From: an uncultured Paracoccaceae bacterium
GTDB lineage: Bacteria; Pseudomonadota; Alphaproteobacteria; Rhodobacterales; Rhodobacteraceae
DNA length: 64,000 nucleotides
Direction: 5' to 3'
NCBI GenBank assembly: GCA_937864535.1
Contig: CALMJS010000019.1
Location: 248,001 to 312,000 of the forward strand
The notes beneath the pieces were generated by a model. The model did no database searches. It saw nothing but the letters and a program-made list of their open reading frames with translations, and was not told where the DNA came from. The position numbers and the translations under genes were made by a program. Shown here piece after piece: positions 27,410 through 35,421 of the stretch. The number at the start of each line of letters is the position of its first letter. The stretch's first letter is position 1.

Positions 27410-28762
27410 TTACCCTTTGATGAATTTCTTACGGACCCAGCCCGAGATCGTATCGATGATCATAACCGTCAGAACGACGAGGACCATGTAATAGCACACC
27501 TCTTCCCAGTCCTTTTGCGTGATGATCGCCTGCGTCAGCAACAGACCGATACCGCCGCCGACCAGCGCACCAATGACGGTGGCCGAACGGGTGTTCGATT
27601 CAAAGTAATACAGCAGTTGCGACAGGATCAGCGGCAGCACCTGCGGGATCACGCCAAAGCGCATCCGCTGGATCACGGTCGCGCCGGTGGACTGGATGCC
27701 TTCGACCTGCTTGGTATCGATGTTTTCCAGCGCCTCGGAAAAGGTTTTGCCGAAGGTGCCCGTATCCGTCATCAGGATCGCGAGGGCGCCCGTCATCGGC
27801 CCCGGACCAAAGGCCCGCGACAGGATCACCGTCCAGATCAGCCCGTCCACCCCGCGCAGGAAATCGAACAAACGGCGGCAGGTGAGGCGCAGCCAGACCG
27901 CTGGCGCGAAATTCGATGCCGCGAGAAAGGCCAGCGGCAACGCGATCATCCCTGCCCCCATCGTGCCGATGAATGCCATCAGGACCGTCTCGCCCATGGC
28001 CCAGACCACATCGCCATGCCGCCACATCTTGTTGGTCCAGACATCGTTGACCATCGCGACGATATTGGAATGCTCGGGCGAAACGCGCGGCTCCCACAGG
28101 CCGAGCGCGACCAGTTCGCCAATGGATTTGCCGTGGAACGGACTGTCGAGCGTAAAGAAGAACAGCTCCCAGCCCGCCTGATACCGGAACACTTCGGTCC
28201 GTGCAGGGGTCATCGAGAACCGCCAGTTGCCTTGGTCGATGGACACGCGGTTGCGCGACACGCTCATCCAGTCGGGAATGTCCTTGCCCTCTGGCAGGGT
28301 CAGCGTCACGGCGCGACCATCGACCTGCGTGGTGACACGGCCAAAGTCGGGCACATCGATCACAGCCCGGTTTTCGGTAGCAAAGCGCGCCGTCGCCCCG
28401 CCATAGAGCGACATCACGGTCTCATCCCCCGGCGTGACCCAGTCGGGGCCTTCGCCTGCGGGATAGGTGCCCTTGCGTTCACCCTCAAAGGCGGTGACGA
28501 CCTCGCCCGAACGGTTATCGCGGGTGACGTGGATTTTGTAGGACCAGAAATCGCCCAGCAGGATCGCCGCGTTCTCCGGACGGGCCCTTGACGCAACGCC
28601 CATCACATCAAAGGCGACAAAGGCATAGGCAAGGTAGCCGAGGATCGCGAGAGGCACACCGATGTTGCGCCACTTGCGGAACCGGAACATGCGCTCCAGC
28701 GACGTCTTGATCGCACCCGTATCAAAGTTTTCGGAGACTGCGTTTTCGGAGACTGCGGTCAT
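27410..28762 (-). CDS. phnE: Phosphonate ABC transporter permease PhnE2 (long form)
   Basis: A 450-residue permease, much longer than the usual 270. After the first membrane span (about residues 35-55) there is an insertion of about 170 mostly polar residues, predicted periplasmic. The normal permease domain then has the EAL docking loop ([21 protein letters not shown]). The ATG at 28760-28762 overlaps the stop of phnE1. With PhnE1 it forms the membrane channel for phosphonates. The large insertion could contact PhnD or the cell wall. Confidence 0.88.
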   Translation of the reverse strand: MTAVSENAVSENFDTGAIKTSLERMFRFRKWRNIGVPLAILGYLAYAFVAFDVMGVASRARPENAAILLGDFWSYKIHVTRDNRSGEVVTAFEGERKGTYPAGEGPDWVTPGDETVMSLYGGATARFATENRAVIDVPDFGRVTTQVDGRAVTLTLPEGKDIPDWMSVSRNRVSIDQGNWRFSMTPARTEVFRYQAGWELFFFTLDSPFHGKSIGELVALGLWEPRVSPEHSNIVAMVNDVWTNKMWRHGDVVWAMGETVLMAFIGTMGAGMIALPLAFLAASNFAPAVWLRLTCRRLFDFLRGVDGLIWTVILSRAFGPGPMTGALAILMTDTGTFGKTFSEALENIDTKQVEGIQSTGATVIQRMRFGVIPQVLPLILSQLLYYFESNTRSATVIGALVGGGIGLLLTQAIITQKDWEEVCYYMVLVVLTVMIIDTISGWVRKKFIKG

Positions 28763-29613
28763 GCGGGTTTTCCCCCTTTGACCAGACGTTCGCGGGCCCG
28801 GTCCGAGATATGGTCGACAATCATGATCGTCAGGAAAAGAATGGCGAAAATAGCGACCACCTGATCGTATTTCCCCTGCCCCCACTGGAGCGCGGTCTTG
28901 AGATCATAGCCCAGCCCGCCCGCGCCGACGAACCCCAGAATGGCCGAGGCGCGGATGTTGATTTCAAAGCGCAACAGCGCATAGGACGACCAGTTCGGCG
29001 CGACCTGCGGCAGAACGCCGAACCAGATACGCTGGAACCAGTTGCCCCCGACCGAGGCCAGACCTTCAACCGGTTTGAGGTCCACGTTCTCGGCCGCTTC
29101 GGAAAACAGCTTGCCCAGAGCGCCGGCAGTGTGGAACGCGATGGCGATCATCGCCGGAATAGGGCCGCCCCCCAGCAGGAAAATCAGCACCAGCGCGATC
29201 ACGATTTCGGGGATGGCGCGCATGATGTCCATCATCCGTCGGAACACCGGCGTCAGTCGCGGCCAGAGAGCCAGACCACGGGTAGACAGAAACGCCAGAC
29301 CCATCCCGACCAGCCCGCCGAACAGGGTCGCGATCGCTGCGATGTTCAGGGTCTCGATCAGGGACGGAACTGCGGCCACGAACAGCCGCGGCAGGTTCCG
29401 CCAGTTCGCGAATGCCTCGGAAAAAATCTCTTTCGGGAAATCGAAAATGCGGTGCAAACCGTCCAGAAACCCGCCTGCGTTGCGGTTTTCGGCAACACTG
29501 AACCCGCTCGCAAACAGCACAACAAAGAGCGCGAACAGTATGGCCCCATAGAGCCGGCGGCGGCGAACCAGAGCCAGATACTCTGCCGTGCCAGATACGG
29601 TATGTGCCGTCAT
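28759..29613 (-). CDS. phnE: Phosphonate ABC transporter permease PhnE1
   Basis: A 284-residue inner-membrane permease with about six spans. The cytoplasmic docking loop reads FSEAAENVDLKPVEGLASVG, closely parallel to PhnE2, so the pair arose by duplication. It lies 63 bases after phnD, and the gap holds an attenuator-like hairpin, so it is probably made in lower amounts than the binding protein. It overlaps phnE2 by ATGA. Confidence 0.9.
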   Translation of the reverse strand: MTAHTVSGTAEYLALVRRRRLYGAILFALFVVLFASGFSVAENRNAGGFLDGLHRIFDFPKEIFSEAFANWRNLPRLFVAAVPSLIETLNIAAIATLFGGLVGMGLAFLSTRGLALWPRLTPVFRRMMDIMRAIPEIVIALVLIFLLGGGPIPAMIAIAFHTAGALGKLFSEAAENVDLKPVEGLASVGGNWFQRIWFGVLPQVAPNWSSYALLRFEINIRASAILGFVGAGGLGYDLKTALQWGQGKYDQVVAIFAILFLTIMIVDHISDRARERLVKGGKPA

Positions 29614-29628
29614 GAGGATATCCCGGAT

Positions 29629-29665
29629 AAAAAACTCCGAAGGCAGCCGGATGCCGCCTTCGGAG
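29629..29665 (-). terminator. Attenuator-like hairpin between phnD and phnE1
   Basis: On the transcribed minus strand CTCCGAAGGC (29665-29656) pairs with GCCTTCGGAG (29644-29635) around an 11-base loop that itself can pair further. The stem is followed at once by a run of six T at 29634-29629. This is a textbook intrinsic terminator placed inside the operon, expected to let only part of the transcription reach phnE1. Confidence 0.8.
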
Positions 29666-29676
29666 CGATGATGTGA

Positions 29677-30588
29677 TTAGGAACCGTTAGCGATCTGCTG
29701 ACGACGCACTTCGATGATCGACTCATAGTAATCGTGGGTAATCGGCACAAAGCCCGAGGTGTCACCGGCAGCAACGCCATAGGCACAATCCGGGTCCGCG
29801 GCGTGCAGGCCTTCTACCAGCGCGGTCATCTTTGCCTTGACGTCGTCCGGCAGGGCATTGCGCAGAACGACAGGGCCTTCCGGGATCGGCTTGGACATCC
29901 AGATCTGGACGAGGTCGTTCATATCGACGAGGCCGGCATCGACGGCCTTGCGCAGCGCGCCCGAGTTGTAGCCGTCTTCCCAGTTGCCCTGACCGTCGGC
30001 CCAGGTCACGCCTGCATCGATGTCACCGTTGGCAACAGCAACGATGGTTTGCTCGTGGCCGCCGGTAAAGCGCACTTCGCCAAAGTAGTCGCCAGACTCC
30101 ATCGAGTGGCCGGTTTCCAGCGGGATTTCGACCGACGGGACCAGATAGCCCGAGGTCGAGTTCGGATCACCAAAGCCGAATACCTTGCCCTGTACGCCCT
30201 CGAGCGAGGTGATCCCGCTGTCAACACGCGCGATCCCGATCGAGTGGTAGGTATAGGACCCGTCGAGGTTCGCTTTGACCAGAACCGGCGAAACCGCCTC
30301 GGGATCGGTCAGATAGACCTTTGCATAGGCCGAAGCCCCCAGCCAAGCCATGTCGATGGTGCCGCCCAAGAGCCCCTGGATAACACCGTCGTAGTCCGCC
30401 GGAGCAAAGAGTTTCACTTCAACACCCAGAGCCTCGGACGCATAGGTCTGAAGGCAGGCGTAAGAGTTCATACGGTCCTGCGCGTTTTCGCCGCCGAGAA
30501 TACCGATATTGAACTGCGTGATGTCCTGAGCAGCCGCAGCGCCAGCCAGAACGGTCGTTGCCAGAGCAACGGAAAGGATCTTTTTCAT
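29677..30588 (-). CDS. phnD: Phosphonate ABC transporter substrate-binding protein
   Basis: A 303-residue periplasmic protein. A signal peptide of about 21 residues (KKILSVALATTVLAGAAAA) precedes the mature start QDITQFNIGILGGENAQDR. The family segments YDGVIQGLLGGTIDMAWLGASAY and FGFGDPNSTSGYLVP mark the phosphonate-binding PhnD fold. A GGAGA ribosome site precedes the ATG at 30588. It captures alkylphosphonates for PhnE1/E2/C. Its own terminator-like hairpin downstream suggests high expression. Confidence 0.93.
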   Translation of the reverse strand: MKKILSVALATTVLAGAAAAQDITQFNIGILGGENAQDRMNSYACLQTYASEALGVEVKLFAPADYDGVIQGLLGGTIDMAWLGASAYAKVYLTDPEAVSPVLVKANLDGSYTYHSIGIARVDSGITSLEGVQGKVFGFGDPNSTSGYLVPSVEIPLETGHSMESGDYFGEVRFTGGHEQTIVAVANGDIDAGVTWADGQGNWEDGYNSGALRKAVDAGLVDMNDLVQIWMSKPIPEGPVVLRNALPDDVKAKMTALVEGLHAADPDCAYGVAAGDTSGFVPITHDYYESIIEVRRQQIANGS

Positions 30589-30656
30589 GGTCGTCTCCAA
30601 AGGGAAGATATCATTCGGATCGGCGCGGCCATCGGACGGCCTGTGCCTGTGGCTAC

Positions 30657-31478
30657 TCAGTCGCTCATCAACGCGGCTGCGTATTGGGTTTCAGGAGCGA
30701 GCGCCCCGATCTCGGTCGAGGTCGCGCTCTCGGAAAAGGAGGCATCCGCGCCATAGATGTCGCGCGCAACACCCTGCGTCAGCTGATCGGGGCGGCCATC
30801 GAACACGATACGGCCATCGCGCATCCCGATCACACGGTCGCAATAGCGCCGCGCCGTATCAAGGGTATGCAGGTTCGCCATCACCATGCGGCCGTCCTCG
30901 ACGTTGATCCGCTTGAGCGTGTCCATCACGATCTGCGCATTCATCGGGTCGAGCGAGGCAATCGGCTCGTCGGCGAGGATGATCTTGGGGTCCTGCATCA
31001 GCGCACGCGCGATCGCGACGCGCTGCTGTTGCCCGCCCGAGAGTGCCTCGGCCCGCTTTGCCGCCTGCTCGGCGATGCCAAGACGGTCCAGAATTTCCAG
31101 AGCGCGCGTGATATCCTCGCTCGACCAAAGGTTCAGCACGCTGGTCAGCGTGGACCGGCGCCCGAGAAGGCCGTGCAACACGTTCGAAACGACATCCAGA
31201 CGCGGCACAAGGTTGAACTGCTGGAAAACCATCGCGCATTGGCTCTGCCAGTCGCGCATGTCTTTCCCGCGCAGCGCCAGCACATCAACGCCGTCGACGA
31301 CGATCTGACCCTCGGTCGCATCGGTCAGGCGGTTCATCATCCGCAGATAGGTCGATTTACCCGCACCAGAGCGACCGATGATCCCAACGAACTGCGCACC
31401 TTCCACCGAGAACGAAATCGAGTCGACGGCCGCCTTGTCACCGAAGCGCTTGGTCACGCTGTTTACATCGAGTTTCAT
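30657..31478 (-). CDS. phnC: Phosphonate ABC transporter ATP-binding protein
   Basis: A 273-residue ATPase. Walker A is GRSGAGKS near residue 35-42, the signature is [15 protein letters not shown], and Walker B is [13 protein letters not shown], all typical of PhnC. It heads the phnCDE1E2-acetyltransferase operon. Upstream, at 31516-31581, stands a phased array of Pho-box-like repeats, which implies induction by phosphate limitation through PhoB. Confidence 0.93.
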   Translation of the reverse strand: MKLDVNSVTKRFGDKAAVDSISFSVEGAQFVGIIGRSGAGKSTYLRMMNRLTDATEGQIVVDGVDVLALRGKDMRDWQSQCAMVFQQFNLVPRLDVVSNVLHGLLGRRSTLTSVLNLWSSEDITRALEILDRLGIAEQAAKRAEALSGGQQQRVAIARALMQDPKIILADEPIASLDPMNAQIVMDTLKRINVEDGRMVMANLHTLDTARRYCDRVIGMRDGRIVFDGRPDQLTQGVARDIYGADASFSESATSTEIGALAPETQYAAALMSD

Positions 31479-31515
31479 AAGATCCCCTGCATTGATCGGT
31501 CAGGGGATACCCACG

Positions 31516-31581
31516 GTTTATGACAGGAAGTTTTCACCTTTATGAGGTTTTAGCGACAGTAAAGATTCAACTTTACGACAG
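31516..31581 (-). promoter_or_regulatory. Pho-box array upstream of phnC
   Basis: Three copies of the PhoB half-site appear on the minus strand: CTGTCGTAAAG (31581-31571), CTGTCGCTAAA (31559-31549) and CTGTCATAAAC (31526-31516). A weaker ACCTCATAAAG lies at 31548-31538. The starts are spaced 22, 11 and 22 bases apart, all multiples of the 11-base repeat recognised by PhoB, so they fall on one helix face. They lie 38 to 103 bases upstream of the phnC start. Confidence 0.72.
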
Positions 31582-31667
31582 ATCTGGCGCTCTGCTGCAC
31601 TGTCCCCTGTGCGCGGGTCATCGCCTGAAACCGGCGGTATCGCTGACCGATGCGGGGGCCGCCGTTC

Positions 31668-32267
31668 CTATCGCGCTGTGGTCACAACCCCTGCATCCGC
31701 CAACTGCTCGCGGTCCGGCAAATCGTGCAGACTCTCCAACCCGAAGGCGACCAGAAACTGCTCTGTGGTGACGAAGGTATAGGGCGCCCCGCGTCGGGGC
31801 GAGCGTGGCCCAGTCCCGATCAGGTCGTGCGCATGCAGCCGACCGATCAGGTCACGGTTGATTTCCTTGCCGAAGATATCCTTGAGCCCGTCGCGGGTGA
31901 TCGGCTGGTGATAGGCGATGGCGGCCAGCACGGCGACGTCGAACTCGCTCAGGTCCAGCCGCTGCATTCCCACGTCGGCGGCCGCACGTATCGCAGGCGC
32001 ATAGGCAGGCCGCGTCCGGAACGTCCAGCCGCCGGCGACGCGGGCAATCTCGAACGCGCGCCCCTCCAGATCGGCGGCCAGATCCTCGACCAGCATCTCG
32101 ACCGAGGCCCCCTGCCCCACGATCCGCGCCAGATCCTCGCGCGGGACCGGAGAGGCAGAGGCGAAGAGCACCGCCTCGATCCGGCGCATCCATTCCCGCC
32201 AGCGCAGCTCGGGCGGCAGGTCCGGCAAATCGCGGTCAAGCTCCGGTTCGGGGCGATCCTTCGCCAT
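31668..32267 (-). CDS. scpB: SMC-Scp complex subunit ScpB
   Basis: A 199-residue protein with the two winged-helix domains of ScpB: an N-terminal segment LRWREWMRRIEAVLFASASPV and a central LSEFDVAVLAAIAYHQPITR segment are the family's conserved parts. ScpB is a kleisin-associated subunit of the SMC condensin. No scpA or smc gene accompanies it here, so this is a replicon-borne extra copy, as seen on alphaproteobacterial plasmids next to DUF1403 genes. It starts two bases after the DUF1403 stop. Confidence 0.88.
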   Translation of the reverse strand: MAKDRPEPELDRDLPDLPPELRWREWMRRIEAVLFASASPVPREDLARIVGQGASVEMLVEDLAADLEGRAFEIARVAGGWTFRTRPAYAPAIRAAADVGMQRLDLSEFDVAVLAAIAYHQPITRDGLKDIFGKEINRDLIGRLHAHDLIGTGPRSPRRGAPYTFVTTEQFLVAFGLESLHDLPDREQLADAGVVTTAR

Positions 32268-32269
32268 CC

Positions 32270-33154
32270 CTACACCCCGTAGAGCCGGAAGGTATCCCGC
32301 CCGGTCAACTCGCGCACCGCGCCGAGCTCGACCAGACGGTCACACAGCCGCCGCGCGGCGCGATCGGGCATGGGCAGCGCCGAGGGCGCGACCGCATCAC
32401 GGGTCAGGAACATCGCGACTGCATCCGCCGCACCCTTGGCCCGCAGCTTGGGCGCAACCGCGTGCAAATGCGCCACCCGCCGAACAAGGTCGGCCGCCAG
32501 ACGTGTCGCCTCGACCGCCGAGGCGACCAGCGCCCGATGGCAGGCCAGCCGCAGGTCATCCTCGCGTTTGCGCAGGTCGGCGCGTTTCAACCCCGCCGCC
32601 AACAGCGGCACCGGACGTTCCCAGCCCAGCGATTGCGCCACCACCGCATCCGCGAGGATCAGCGCCGCGACCTCGGCGCGGGGGGCGTCGGTCAGCACCG
32701 CCTCCAAAACATAGGCTGCCCGCGTCGCTGGTGTCCCCGGCCCCGCATCCAGCCACGCGGCGATCCGGTCCGTCGCGACGGCTGGCAGGGCCCGCGCCAG
32801 CGCCTTGACCGACACAGGCCGCTCTGTCGCGCGTCGCCACGCCAGATAGGTTTCTCCGGCCGGACCGGGCAAATCACCGGCCCGCATCAACTGCACCGCA
32901 TCGCGCAGGTCCCTTACCCTCTCTGGGCGTCCCGAAACCGCCACACAGGCCTCGGCCGCCCCAAGCGCCAGCCGATCCCGCAACAACGACTGGGGGAGGT
33001 CCGCGCGGCTCACCACCAGATGCAGATGGCCTAGGGCCGCGCCTGACAAAAACGCAACATCCTCGGGGGTTTCTCCGCGCCGGGACGCGACCCACGCGGG
33101 CATCATCGGTACAGAGTCCGAGTCGTTAGAGGGGTCCGATAGGGCAAATTCCAT
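32270..33154 (-). CDS. DUF1403 family protein
   Basis: A 294-residue soluble protein of unknown function, rich in Ala, Arg and Leu, predicted all-helical. The N-terminal ALSDPSNDS and PAWVASRRGETPEDVAFLSGAALGHLHLV stretches are typical of DUF1403 proteins, which recur with scpB and a tyrosine recombinase on alphaproteobacterial plasmids. That association suggests a role in plasmid maintenance. Its start codon overlaps, in the opposite direction, the earliest possible start of the recombinase gene. Confidence 0.82.
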   Translation of the reverse strand: MEFALSDPSNDSDSVPMMPAWVASRRGETPEDVAFLSGAALGHLHLVVSRADLPQSLLRDRLALGAAEACVAVSGRPERVRDLRDAVQLMRAGDLPGPAGETYLAWRRATERPVSVKALARALPAVATDRIAAWLDAGPGTPATRAAYVLEAVLTDAPRAEVAALILADAVVAQSLGWERPVPLLAAGLKRADLRKREDDLRLACHRALVASAVEATRLAADLVRRVAHLHAVAPKLRAKGAADAVAMFLTRDAVAPSALPMPDRAARRLCDRLVELGAVRELTGRDTFRLYGV

Positions 33155-33194
33155 GTCCCGAGCCTACCTCGCTACGGCGCTTTATGCCAGAAAA

Positions 33195-33259
33195 TTGCGA
33201 TATAACCGCCGCGCCTTGTATAATCGCGTTATGTCCAATAATTCTATGTATTCGGACAT
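33195..33259 (+). promoter_or_regulatory. Promoter and dyad at the recombinase start
   Basis: TTGCGA at 33195-33200 and a perfect TATAAT at 33219-33224 are spaced by 18 bases, a strong sigma70-type promoter. Transcription would begin near 33231, which is itself an ATG. Just there ATGTCC (33231-33236) and GGACAT (33254-33259) form an inverted repeat, a possible operator over the start site. Confidence 0.6.
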
Positions 33260-34156
33260 CAACGGCACATCGGGCAATATGGCGGAACACTCACGGAAAT
33301 CGCGCTCGGGACCGCCAGACGGGTCTGCCGCGCCCTCGGACAACACGTCGCAAGCCTATGCGGCGGACTGGGCGCATTTCAACCGCTGGTGCCGGATCAA
33401 GGGTGCCGATCCCCTGCCGCCCTCGCCCGAAATAATCGCCCTCTATCTCGCCGATCTGGCGTCCGGCTCTGGCCGCTCCCCTGCCCTATCGGTCAGCACG
33501 ATGAACCGCCGCCTCTCGGGCCTTGGCTGGAATTATGCCCGCCGCGGCTTTGCCCTCGACCGCGAGGACCAGCACATCGCCTCGGTTCTAACCGCCATCC
33601 GGCGCCAGAACGCGCGTCCACCGCGCCAAAAGTCGGCTGTCGAGGCCGCAGACATCCACGCAATGGTGGCCACCCTGCCCCACGACCTGCGCGGCCTGCG
33701 GGATCGGGCGATCCTGCTGATCGGCTATGCAGGGGCTCTGCGCCGCTCGGAAATCGTCAGCCTCGACCTCCACAGGGCCGACACGCCGGACCCGGGCGGC
33801 TGGATCGAGGTTTTCGACACAGGCGCCCTCGTGACACTAAAATCCAGAACCGGCTGGCGCGAGGTCGACATCGGCCGCGGCTCCAGCGATCAGACCTGCC
33901 CCGTGCATGCGCTGGAACAGTGGCTGCACTTTGCCAAAATCGACGCTGGGCCAGTATTTGTCGGCACCACCCGCGACGGCAAACGCGCCACGCAGGTGCG
34001 GCTGAACGATAAACACATCGCCCGCCTGATCAAACGCACCGTTCTGGACGCCGGTCTCCGCTCTGACCTGCCCGAAAAGGACCGCCTCGCGCTGTTTTCC
34101 GGCCACTCCCTGCGCGCCGGTCACGCCACCCCCTGACAAAGGCCGCCAACCTCTGA
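33231..34156 (+). pseudogene. Tyrosine recombinase/integrase inactivated by an internal deletion
   Basis: The frame keeps the N-terminal SAM-like core-binding domain and most of the catalytic domain: the first active-site arginine in GALRRSEIV and the HxLR box in FSGHSLRAGHAT. It then hits a stop at 34134-34136. The second His/Trp and the nucleophilic tyrosine are missing. Directly after the break, in another frame, the bases at 34133-34156 encode LTKAANL and a stop, the usual end of this family. About 40 codons around the tyrosine have therefore been lost. The start at 33231 is suggested by the strong promoter; an ATG at 33153 is also in frame. The protein could still bind DNA but should not recombine it. 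Confidence 0.78.
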
Positions 34157-34287
34157 CTCCAGACCCTATCTGGTCGCTCGCCCCCGGCTGTACTAGCATC
34201 CGCGCGGACGCTGCGCCGGAACCGACCGGAATTTCCCATCGTCCCCACGCGATAGTTTAACGGTTTGTGTCATAAAAAGAGGGGCTT

Positions 34288-35421
34288 ATGCGAATTCTAC
34301 ACACCGCCGACCTGCATTTGGGGCGGCAATTCATGGGACTCTCTCTCGACCCTGATTTTGACGCCATTCTCGATCAGATCGTCGCCGCGATCCTCTCGGA
34401 GCACATCGACGTGCTGCTGATCGCTGGCGATGTCTTTGACCGCGCCTCGCCGCCCAATAGCGCGATCCGGCAGGTGAACCGCTTTCTCAGGCGGGTGATC
34501 GACGACACGCAGGCCGCCGTGGTGATGATCTCTGGCAACCACGACTCCGGCGACCGGATCGAGGCGATGTCGATCTTTTCCACTCCCTCGCGGGTCCTCG
34601 TGCGCGGGATCGCCGACGCCCATGAACCGCCGCTGATCCTGCACGACGCCCACGGCGCGGTGGCCTTTAGCGCCCTGCCCTTTTCCTATGAATATGCCGC
34701 GCGCGAGGCGTTCGACACCGAAGCCATCAGCACCCCCGCCGATGTCATCACCGCACAGATCGCCGCCGCCCGTCCGCATGTGCCCGCAGGGGCGCGCTGG
34801 GTCGTCCTTGCCCATGCCTTTGTCGCGGGCGGCGCAGTGGGTGATACCGAACGCGCGCTGACGCGGGTCGGCGGCATTGAAACCGTGCCCGCGCAGGTGT
34901 TCGACGGGGCCGATTACGTCGCGCTGGGGCATCTGCACAAACCGCAGCAGGTCGGCGCCCCCCACATCCGCTATTCCGGCGCGCCTCTCGCCTTTGGCTT
35001 TGACGAGGCGGGCAGCGAAAAATCCATGACAATCATTGACCTAGCCGAAAATACGCCAGTGATCCGCACCCTGCCGTTTCACCCGCTGCGTCAGGTGCGC
35101 AGGTTGACCGGGGCGCTGACCGACCTCTTGGCCGGGCCGCCCAGTGACGATTTCATCCAGATCGTCCTGACCGATGACACCCCGCAAATCGACCCGATGC
35201 AGCGGCTTCGGACGCCCTATCCGAACGTCTGTCACCTCTCCTACGCCCGTCAGACCCGTGCACCCGAAACCAAATCGCTGGGGGTCGCAGCCGCCGCCCT
35301 GACCCCGTTGGATATGGTAAGCCAGTTCATCGCGCTGGTCGATGCCCGCGACCCGAACGCCGACGAACTCGCCCTCCTCGCCGATCAGTTCCACACCCTC
35401 GCCACGCAGGACCGGACATGA
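34288..35421 (+). CDS. sbcD: DNA double-strand break nuclease subunit SbcD
   Basis: A 377-residue Mre11-type metallophosphoesterase. The metal-binding motifs are HTADLHLG at the N-terminus, AGDVFDRA near residue 48 and SGNHDSGD near residue 80, with further histidines in GHLHKPQ. It forms the SbcCD complex, which opens hairpins and trims DNA ends in the cytoplasm. The stop overlaps the sbcC start (ATGA at 35418). The gene lies between the broken integrase and the replication module. Confidence 0.92.
   Translation: MRILHTADLHLGRQFMGLSLDPDFDAILDQIVAAILSEHIDVLLIAGDVFDRASPPNSAIRQVNRFLRRVIDDTQAAVVMISGNHDSGDRIEAMSIFSTPSRVLVRGIADAHEPPLILHDAHGAVAFSALPFSYEYAAREAFDTEAISTPADVITAQIAAARPHVPAGARWVVLAHAFVAGGAVGDTERALTRVGGIETVPAQVFDGADYVALGHLHKPQQVGAPHIRYSGAPLAFGFDEAGSEKSMTIIDLAENTPVIRTLPFHPLRQVRRLTGALTDLLAGPPSDDFIQIVLTDDTPQIDPMQRLRTPYPNVCHLSYARQTRAPETKSLGVAAAALTPLDMVSQFIALVDARDPNADELALLADQFHTLATQDRT

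Noticed and set aside
30558-31523. A long plus-strand frame opposite phnC
   Set aside because: Antisense to a well-conserved gene, with shadow composition and no motifs.
33153-33230. N-terminal extension of the recombinase from the ATG at 33153
   Set aside because: The strong promoter TTGCGA-N18-TATAAT lies inside it, so it would be upstream of the transcript; the residues show no family resemblance.
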